Of a stretch of DNA of 5,275 nucleotides, positions 1 to 5,275 are shown piece by piece. The translations under genes were made by a program, and so were the position numbers. The notes under the pieces were generated by a model that was given only the letters and a program-made list of their open reading frames with translations, was not told the origin of the DNA and ran no database searches. The DNA is from a bacterium. GTDB lineage: Bacteria; Thermosulfidibacterota; Thermosulfidibacteria; Thermosulfidibacterales; Thermosulfidibacteraceae. How positions within the stretch are numbered: the first letter of the stretch is position 1; the number at the start of each line of letters is the position of its first letter. The DNA is taken from contig JALVZS010000176.1 in the NCBI GenBank assembly GCA_027022065.1, positions 1-5,275 on the forward strand, given 5' to 3'.

Positions 1-168
1 GTTTAGTATCTTTACGTAAACTATGCGTTCTTTTTTCTTGTGCTTCTTTAAAAGCTGCCAGAAGGGTTTTTCTAGATTGGGGATCTTGTTTGAGAAAAGA
101 AACAAAAACAGGTGCAGGACGAAAGACAAAAGGAGGAAAAGAGCTTTTCTTCTAACATTGCTTTCCAT
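1..168 (-). CDS. TonB-family energy transducer, N-terminal part (cut by window edge)
   Basis: The frame is open from an ATG at 168-166 to the window edge, giving 56 residues without a stop. The protein starts with a short basic segment (MESNVRRK), then one hydrophobic helix at about residues 9-25, then a Lys-rich stretch (about 38-48) and the start of what would be the periplasmic part. The helix contains S15-F-V-L-H19. This matches the SxxxH spacing of the TonB membrane anchor (Ser16/His20 in E. coli TonB), through which the protein couples to ExbB/ExbD and the proton-motive force. The ATG lies one base after the TAA of the upstream transporter gene, so translation is probably coupled; its own ribosome site is weak. 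With only the anchor visible, a TolA-like protein or another single-pass membrane protein remains possible. The C-terminal TonB domain lies outside the window. Confidence 0.6.
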   Translation of the reverse strand, partial: MESNVRRKALFLLLSFVLHLFLFLFSNKIPNLEKPFWQLLKKHKKKERIVYVKILN

Positions 169-169
169 T

Positions 170-1102
170 TTATACTCTGCAGTGTGTGTATAAAAGGCCT
201 ATGTAGATAATATAGAGACCCAGAAGGATAAGTCCAGCTAGGCGGGACACTCTGCCTTTGAAGGTCAAGAGGGCTACAAATGCACTTAGCAGAAGCATAA
301 ACGGTATGTCCAGCTTAACTATTTCTGCCCTGGTTTTTAAGGGCTTTATGGTGCAGATAGTTCCTAAGATAAATATCAGATTTATTATGTTGCTTCCTAT
401 CACATTTCCTATGGCTATGTCGCTTTTGCCCTTTAGGGTGGCTGCCACTGTAGATGCAAGCTCTGGTAAGGATGTGCCTAGGGCCACAAGTGTTAGTCCT
501 ATTACTAGCTGGCTTACTCCGAGGATCCTGGCTATCTCTATGGCAGATTCGGTGAAGATGTTGGAGCCGAGTATCAGAGCTGTGAGTCCTCCTGCTGTCA
601 TTAAAAGGCTTATGGGCAGAGAGGTTTTTGGTGCCTCTGCTTCAACATATCTTTTTTCCATTGTGTATCGGGCTGTGAATACCACAAGTAGGGCAAGGTA
701 GATAAGTCCTTCCAAAGTGCCAATCCTCATGTTTAGGCAGAACAGATAGAGCAGAGCAGCCGATACAAGGAACATGGGAAGCTCAAATTGCTTTAGGCTT
801 TTAGGGATGCTAACAGGCTTCAGTATGGCTGCGGTTCCCAAGATTAAGCCTATGTTGCATATGTTGCTTCCCACAACATTTCCTATGGAGATGTCGCAGC
901 TTCCCTTAAGCAGTGCCACCAAACTTACAAAGAACTCTGGAAGGGATGTGCCCAAAGCAACGAGGGTAACACCTATTGATAGCTGGCTTACTCCCAGCCT
1001 TGCTGCAATTAGGGATGCTCCCTCAATGAAGTAGTTTGCTCCTGCGGACAAAAGTATAGACCCTAAGGCGAGAAGGAGAAGCTCCTTTACTATATGCGGC
1101 AA
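170..1102 (-). CDS. CaCA-family calcium/sodium antiporter (NCX/YrbG type)
   Basis: This 310-residue inner-membrane protein is predicted to exchange Na+ (or H+) for Ca2+. It has about ten hydrophobic segments and the internal duplication typical of the CaCA superfamily. The first alpha repeat has GTSLPE at 51-56 and GNVVGSN at 74-80; the second has GTSLPE at 209-214 and GNVIGSN at 232-238. By spacing, Glu56/Asn83 and Glu214/Asn241 correspond to the ion-binding Glu/Asn and Glu/Asp pairs of the archaeal exchanger NCX_Mj. A charged loop at about 147-160 separates the two halves. Length is normal for prokaryotic members. The start codon is TTG (1102-1100), 7 nt after the ferritin-like gene's stop. 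It is preceded by AGGAGG (1119-1114), and no ATG in frame would keep the first helix. The family is clear; the transported ion pair is inferred from the family. Confidence 0.9.
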   Translation of the reverse strand: MPHIVKELLLLALGSILLSAGANYFIEGASLIAARLGVSQLSIGVTLVALGTSLPEFFVSLVALLKGSCDISIGNVVGSNICNIGLILGTAAILKPVSIPKSLKQFELPMFLVSAALLYLFCLNMRIGTLEGLIYLALLVVFTARYTMEKRYVEAEAPKTSLPISLLMTAGGLTALILGSNIFTESAIEIARILGVSQLVIGLTLVALGTSLPELASTVAATLKGKSDIAIGNVIGSNIINLIFILGTICTIKPLKTRAEIVKLDIPFMLLLSAFVALLTFKGRVSRLAGLILLGLYIIYIGLLYTHCRV

Positions 1103-1109
1103 ATTGGGG

Positions 1110-1541
1110 CTAGCCTCCTATTTTTATAATCTCCTTAAGCAGATTGAAGAGCTTTTTGTGCCTTATCTCGTCCTCCAGAATTGTTTCGTAAATGGCCTTG
1201 GTCTTTTCGTCCTTCTCCTCCTCGCAGATCTTTATGTGCTCCTGATACATGGCTATGGCCTCGTCTTCCACTTCTATGTCTGCGTTGAGCATAGACTCAA
1301 AATCCTTCTCCCATCTAACGTTTCCAGAGGTTACGGTTTCCTGCCCGCCCAGCTCCACTATCCTTTTGGCGAACTTTTCAATGTGCTTCATCTCCTCAAC
1401 GGCTATTCTTTCAAGTAGCTCTCTTGCTATGGGGTGAGTGTCCTTGGGGAACCTGTAGTGCTGTCCCATGTACTGGAAAACTGCTCCTATTTCCCTTTCA
1501 ATGGCCTTGTTCAAGATTTCAATGATGCGCTCTTTGTTCAT
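1110..1541 (-). CDS. Bacterioferritin-like diiron protein (ferritin-like four-helix bundle)
   Basis: This 143-residue cytoplasmic protein has the full set of ferroxidase-type diiron ligands: Glu17, Glu50-M-K-His53, Glu92, and Glu125-I-R-His128. They match bacterioferritin Glu18, Glu51/His54, Glu94 and Glu127/His130 in order and spacing. Met51 falls at the position of the haem-ligating Met52 of E. coli bacterioferritin. The likely role is Fe(II) oxidation and storage or peroxide detoxification. It is shorter than typical bacterioferritin (about 158 residues) and ends just after the fourth helix, so the short fifth helix is missing. A Dps-like or generic ferritin-like protein is an alternative. 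I chose the ATG at 1541-1539, not the in-frame ATG at 1562, because GGGAGGT (1553-1547) lies 5 nt before it and it forms an ATGA overlap with the stop of the upstream phosphatase gene. Confidence 0.85.
   Translation of the reverse strand: MNKERIIEILNKAIEREIGAVFQYMGQHYRFPKDTHPIARELLERIAVEEMKHIEKFAKRIVELGGQETVTSGNVRWEKDFESMLNADIEVEDEAIAMYQEHIKICEEEKDEKTKAIYETILEDEIRHKKLFNLLKEIIKIGG
1114..1119 (-). promoter_or_regulatory. Ribosome binding site for the antiporter, inside the ferritin-like gene
   Basis: AGGAGG reads on the minus strand within the last two Gly codons of the upstream ferritin-like gene. It stands 11 nt before the TTG start of the transporter, slightly longer than ideal. Because it lies ahead of the upstream stop codon (1112-1110), terminating ribosomes could feed straight into the transporter start. 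It supports TTG at 1102 as the initiation codon. Confidence 0.6.
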
Positions 1542-1546
1542 CCTAT

Positions 1547-1553
1547 ACCTCCC
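1547..1553 (-). promoter_or_regulatory. Strong ribosome binding site for the ferritin-like gene
   Basis: GGGAGGT on the minus strand lies 5 nt before the ATG at 1541-1539. It sits within the last codons of the inositol-monophosphatase gene. It decides the start of the ferritin-like protein: the alternative ATG at 1562-1560 would come before this site. Confidence 0.75.
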
Positions 1554-2086
1554 TTTAAGCATGGATTTAATATGTCCTTGAGGGTCTCGTGAATAACACC
1601 GTTTGTGGCAAACAGCCAGCCCTCAATGGGCCTTTTTCCCATTACGCCTTCCACCTTTCCTCCCGCTTCTTCCACAAAAAGTATGCCGCTTGCCACATCC
1701 CAGGGGGATAGGTAAAAATATATAATCCCGTCGTATCTTCCGCACGCCACATATGCCAAATCCAATGCAGCAGAACCGGTGTGTCTTGTGGCGCAGCCGT
1801 TTAGGAATAGGGTTTTGTATATGCGGGTCTGCTCCTCTATAAGCTCCTTTCCCCTGTAGGGGAGTCCTATGCCCACTATGCCTTTTGAAAGCTCCCTATT
1901 TTGAGAAACTTTTATTCTCTCTCCGTTGAGAAACGCTCCTTTTCCCTTTTCAGCGAAGAACATCTCCTTTTTCACAGGGTCGTATGTGACACCGCAGAGG
2001 ACCTTTCCTTTTTTGAAGTAGGCGATGTTTATGGCGAAGTGGGGATTTCCTCTCATGAAGTTTCTTGTTCCGTCTATGGGGTCAAC

Positions 2087-2089
2087 TCA
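2087..2089 (-). other. In-frame TGA replacing the conserved Trp codon of the phosphatase
   Basis: On the minus strand the reading is GGC TTC TGA GTT GAC CCC, that is G-F-stop-V-D-P. Both sides stay in one frame, so no insertion or deletion is involved. Trp elsewhere in the same gene (PWD motif) and in merR is TGG, and TGA also ends this gene. TGA is therefore used as a stop here, not as a general Trp codon. Confidence 0.9.
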
Positions 2090-2313
2090 GAAGCCTTGTT
2101 CACGTCGGGAGCCTTTTGCGGTTTCCTCGCCGACAACAGGAATGCGGGCAGGCTCAAGGAGCTCTTTTATGTAGTTTTCAATCTCCACATCCACCTTTGT
2201 AACAAAGTCGCTTTTTGCCTTTTCCCTTATGCCCACATCCTTTCCCTCAAGGAGCTCCAGATACCTTATAAGCAGCCTCTTCCCCGCTTTTCTTACCGTA
2301 TCTTTTATGAAGT

Positions 2314-3816
2314 CTAGCATAGCAGAGCCCTCACCTTAAATTGCTCCTGATGGTAGTTGGGTACCTCCTGCACCCTTATCTTTATGTTCAGCCTTCTTTC
2401 AAGTTCCTCTATGCACTCGTGCTCTTCCTCTATCATGTGCTTTGCCACCTTAGGGTTTACCTCAACAAGGAACAGGTTTTTGGAGGGGTTAAACGCCTTA
2501 ACCTTTCGTATTTCTCTGAATATATCGTAGCAGACTGTTCTGGGAGGCTTGACCAGGCCTCTTCCCTGGCAGTAGGGGCAGGTATCGCATATGGTTTTGA
2601 TGAGGCTTTCTTTTACCCTCTTTCGCGTCATTATCACCAGTCCCAGCTCAGTAAAGCCCTGTATGTTTGATGGAAATCTGTCCTTTTTCAGGGATTCTTT
2701 CAGGACCCTTAGAACCTCCTCTTTGTGCTCTTCGTCCTCCATATCAATGAAGTCTATGATGATTATTCCACCGATGTTTCTCAGCCTTATCTGGTGGGCT
2801 ATTTCCCTTGCGGCTTCTAGATTGGTCTGGAATATGGTTTCCTCAAGGTTGCTCCTTCCCACGAACTTGCCCGTGTTCACATCAATGGCTGTAAGAGCCT
2901 CGGTTTCCTCTATGACAATGTATCCGCCCGATTTGAGCCACACCTTTTTGTCTAGGGCCTTTTTTATCTCCTCCTCCACGTTGAACCTGCTGAATAGAGG
3001 TATGGGATCCTTGTAAAGCTTAAGCCTGTTTAAGGCCTTCGGTACATAGTCTTCGGCAAAGGCCCTGCACCTCTGGTATGCTTCCTCGTCGTCTATTATT
3101 ACCTCTTCGGTGTCCGAGGTGAAGAAGTCCCTGAGGGCCCTTTCCGGAAGCTCAAGGTCTGCGTAGAGCAGCTTAGGTGCAGATGCTTTTTCCGCTTTTT
3201 TCTTTATGCTTTCCCAGAGGTTTATAAGATACTCCATGTCAGAGGCAAGCTCCTCTTCACTTTTTCCCTCGCTCACCGTCCTAACAATGAAGCCAAACTG
3301 CTGTGGCCTAATTTTGTTTACTATCTCCTTTAGCCTCTTTCTCTCATCGGGATCTGTGATCCTGTGGGACACTCCTATGTGAGTCATGGTGGGCATTATG
3401 ATGAGGTATCTTCCGGGAAGCGTTATGTGGGAGGTGAGCCTTGGTCCCTTTGTCCCCAGGGGTTCTTTAGCCACTTGAACGATAATCTCCTGCCCTTCCT
3501 GCAGAAGGTCTCCTATGGGCACGCCTTTGGGCACTTTTCTTGGGATGTTGCCGTTTTCAACTAGATCCGAGAACTCCTCAAACAGCTCCACCGGTGAAAC
3601 CTCGCTCACGTAGAGGAAACCCGCCCTTCCTATGCCTATGTCCACGAAGGCAGCGTTCATGCCCGGCAGGACCTTTACCACACGCCCTTTGTATATATTT
3701 CCCGCAATAGTCTTTTCCGTCTTTCTCTCTATGTATATCTCGGCTAAGCCGTATTCTTCCGTTATGGCCACACGGGTTTCCTTGAGATCTACGTTGATGA
3801 GTATTCTGCTTCCCAT
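2314..3816 (-). CDS. rng: Ribonuclease G (RNase E/G family endoribonuclease)
   Basis: This 500-residue cytoplasmic endonuclease cleaves single-stranded AU-rich RNA; family roles are 16S rRNA 5' maturation and mRNA decay. An S1-type RNA-binding domain occupies about residues 37-128 (NIYKGRVVKVLPGMNAAFVDIG). The catalytic core shows AIDVNTG with Asp312 and IIDFIDM with Asp355. Their 43-residue spacing equals that of the Mg2+ ligands Asp303/Asp346 in E. coli RNase E. The Zn-link CPYC at 413-416 lies 58 residues further, as in RNase E (Cys404/Cys407). The length matches RNase G (about 490 residues), and there is no C-terminal degradosome scaffold. The ATG at 3816 gives the family's usual N-terminus (ILINVDLKETRVA). 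Unlike the other genes here, it has no evident ribosome binding site. It is the first gene of the minus-strand cluster, and its TAG lies inside the next gene's first codons. Confidence 0.95.
   Translation of the reverse strand: MGSRILINVDLKETRVAITEEYGLAEIYIERKTEKTIAGNIYKGRVVKVLPGMNAAFVDIGIGRAGFLYVSEVSPVELFEEFSDLVENGNIPRKVPKGVPIGDLLQEGQEIIVQVAKEPLGTKGPRLTSHITLPGRYLIIMPTMTHIGVSHRITDPDERKRLKEIVNKIRPQQFGFIVRTVSEGKSEEELASDMEYLINLWESIKKKAEKASAPKLLYADLELPERALRDFFTSDTEEVIIDDEEAYQRCRAFAEDYVPKALNRLKLYKDPIPLFSRFNVEEEIKKALDKKVWLKSGGYIVIEETEALTAIDVNTGKFVGRSNLEETIFQTNLEAAREIAHQIRLRNIGGIIIIDFIDMEDEEHKEEVLRVLKESLKKDRFPSNIQGFTELGLVIMTRKRVKESLIKTICDTCPYCQGRGLVKPPRTVCYDIFREIRKVKAFNPSKNLFLVEVNPKVAKHMIEEEHECIEELERRLNIKIRVQEVPNYHQEQFKVRALLC
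2328..2337 (-). promoter_or_regulatory. Ribosome binding site for the phosphatase gene inside rng
   Basis: The minus-strand stretch AAGGTGAGGG lies 7 nt before the ATG at 2320-2318, within the last codons of rng. It supports that start and suggests coupling of the phosphatase's translation to that of RNase G. Confidence 0.6.
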
Positions 3817-3828
3817 GACTTGAAAATT

Positions 3829-3855
3829 CTTATATTATAAAGCGGCACCAGTCAA
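3829..3855 (-). promoter_or_regulatory. Candidate promoter of the rng operon
   Basis: On the minus strand, TTGACT (3855-3850) is a possible -35. TATAAG (3834-3829) follows 15 bp later, and a perfect TATAAT (3839-3834) lies only 10 bp from it. Either -10 would place the RNA start within roughly 5-11 nt of the rng ATG, so the leader would be very short. This is the only gap where a promoter for the minus-strand genes could sit inside the window. The box assignments are tentative. Confidence 0.45.
3836..3841 (+). promoter_or_regulatory. Candidate -10 element for merR-lolD-serS
   Basis: TATAAA lies about 28 bp before the merR ATG, in the AT-rich core of the divergent gap. It overlaps the minus-strand TATAAT by four bases. 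No good -35 lies at 17-19 bp upstream (that DNA is rng codons); TTGAAA at 3820-3825 is only 10 bp away. Transcription would start near 3848. Confidence 0.4.
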
Positions 3856-3860
3856 ACTGG
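3848..3860. repeat. 13-bp inverted repeat, possible operator
   Basis: CCAGT-CAA-ACTGG is a perfect 5-bp-arm inverted repeat. It covers the likely merR transcription start, the possible rng -35 (3850-3855) and the first bases of the merR ribosome site (GGAGGAG, 3859-3865). It could be a binding site for the adjacent MerR-type protein, or a small RNA hairpin partly covering the ribosome site. Short repeats of this size also arise by chance. Confidence 0.35.
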
Positions 3861-4158
3861 AGGAGTCTATGGATAAAGACTACATGCGCATAGGGGAGGT
3901 GGCCAAGCTCACGGGTGTTCCCAGAAGGGTGCTGAGGCAGTGGGAGAAGGAGTTTCCCATGTTGAGGCCTATAAAGAGGAAGGGCTACAGGCTCTACTCC
4001 AAAAGGGATGTGGAAATAATACTGAAGATAAAGGAGCTTTTGGAAAAGGGTATGACGCCTGAAGGAGTTAAGCGGAGGTTTGAGGAAGGGCTTTCTGACG
4101 AGGAGAGGGGATTTCTTAAAATACTTAGGGGTATAAAGGGTGAGATAAAGTCCATACT

Positions 4159-4162
4159 GGAG
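4159..4162 (+). promoter_or_regulatory. Ribosome binding site for lolD inside merR
   Basis: GGAG lies 7 nt before the ATG at 4170-4172, within merR coding sequence. The lolD frame has a stop at 4164-4166, so no earlier start is possible. Together these fix the lolD start and confirm the overlap. Confidence 0.6.
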
Positions 4163-4169
4163 ATGATGG

Positions 4170-5275
<1,106 letters not shown>

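Larger units (their letters stand above)
1538..2320 (-). pseudogene. suhB: Inositol-monophosphatase / SuhB family gene interrupted by one in-frame TGA
   Basis: Read through one TGA (2089-2087), this is a continuous 260-codon frame of normal family length. Members are Mg2+-dependent phosphatases of inositol phosphates or related sugar phosphates. Metal-site motifs are present: GEE at 64-66 (Glu65), VDPIDGT at 79-85 (Asp80, Asp83) and PWD with Asp208. The SuhB-like block TGSAALDLAYVA lies near residues 181-192. The TGA takes codon 78, where the family has Trp (WxDPxDGT), so one base change (TGG to TGA) explains it. As written, translation would yield a 77-residue fragment without the catalytic Asp residues; restart at the ATG at 2056 would also omit DPIDGT. 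The gene starts 7 nt inside the end of rng with an AAGGTGA/GAGGG ribosome site upstream, and its terminal TGA overlaps the next ATG. A sequencing error is as likely as a real lesion. Confidence 0.8.

Noticed and set aside
258-1034. Plus-strand open frames across the exchanger gene
   Set aside because: They lie antisense to a clear membrane protein gene, show no recognisable domain and have no good ribosome sites; they are frame shadows. The same holds for the plus-strand frames at 1104-1437, 1901-2317 and 2341-3823.
1108-1115. GGCTAGCC palindrome at the ferritin-like/exchanger junction
   Set aside because: It has no loop and no T-run, so it is not a terminator. It arises from Gly codons plus the TAG stop.
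1110-1562. Longer ferritin-like protein from the ATG at 1562
   Set aside because: The strong ribosome site at 1553-1547 lies after that ATG, and the extra seven residues (MLKGRYR) precede the expected first helix.
1538-2056. A separate 172-residue phosphatase starting at the ATG at 2056
   Set aside because: It would lack the DPIDGT metal-binding motif and GEE, so it is the 3' part of the interrupted gene.
2087-2089. Selenocysteine insertion at the in-frame TGA of the phosphatase
   Set aside because: The family has Trp here, not Cys, and the bases just downstream show no clear hairpin of the bacterial SECIS type.
1538-2089. Genome-wide use of TGA as a Trp codon
   Set aside because: Trp is TGG elsewhere in this gene and in merR. 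The same gene appears to end at a TGA that overlaps the next gene's start.
3820-3841. TTGAAA (3820-3825) as the -35 for the merR promoter
   Set aside because: The distance to TATAAA is only 10 bp, too short for a sigma-70-type promoter.

Overview
The window is gene-dense chromosomal DNA with no mobile element, RNA gene or CRISPR array that I can see. It carries two divergent, tightly packed gene clusters around a 52-bp intergenic gap (3817-3868). Protein character (many Lys/Glu/Arg/Ile residues), Arg mostly AGG/AGA, frequent ATA for Ile, strong GGAGG-type ribosome binding sites and overlapping genes suggest a thermophilic bacterium. LolD and a TonB-like protein point to a two-membrane cell envelope. 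An Aquificales-type organism would fit, but this is an inference from style and not from any search.

Minus-strand cluster, in transcription order: ribonuclease G (3816-2314); an inositol-monophosphatase/SuhB-family gene (2320-1538); a bacterioferritin-like diiron protein (1541-1110); a CaCA-family Na+/Ca2+ exchanger-like transporter (1102-170, TTG start); and the N-terminus of a TonB-type energy transducer (168-1, cut by the window edge). Junctions are a 7-nt overlap, an ATGA overlap, a 7-nt gap and a 1-nt gap, so this looks like one operon. The mix covers RNA processing, phosphate-ester hydrolysis, iron storage, calcium export and outer-membrane energy coupling.

Plus-strand cluster: a small MerR-type regulator (3869-4207), the lipoprotein-release ATPase LolD (4170-4841, starting 38 nt inside merR) and the 5' part of seryl-tRNA synthetase (4844 to the window end). 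These too look co-transcribed and translationally coupled.

The most notable observation is a single in-frame TGA in the inositol-monophosphatase gene (2087-2089). It sits exactly at the conserved Trp before the DPIDGT metal-binding motif. The rest of the 260-codon frame is intact and well conserved, so this is a very recent nonsense mutation, a one-base sequence error (TGG to TGA) or, less likely, recoding. The second is the intergenic gap, where back-to-back AT-rich -10 elements sit beside a 13-bp inverted repeat that could be the operator of the adjacent MerR protein. I see no clearly new multi-gene system here. There is no gene-free stretch longer than 52 bases.
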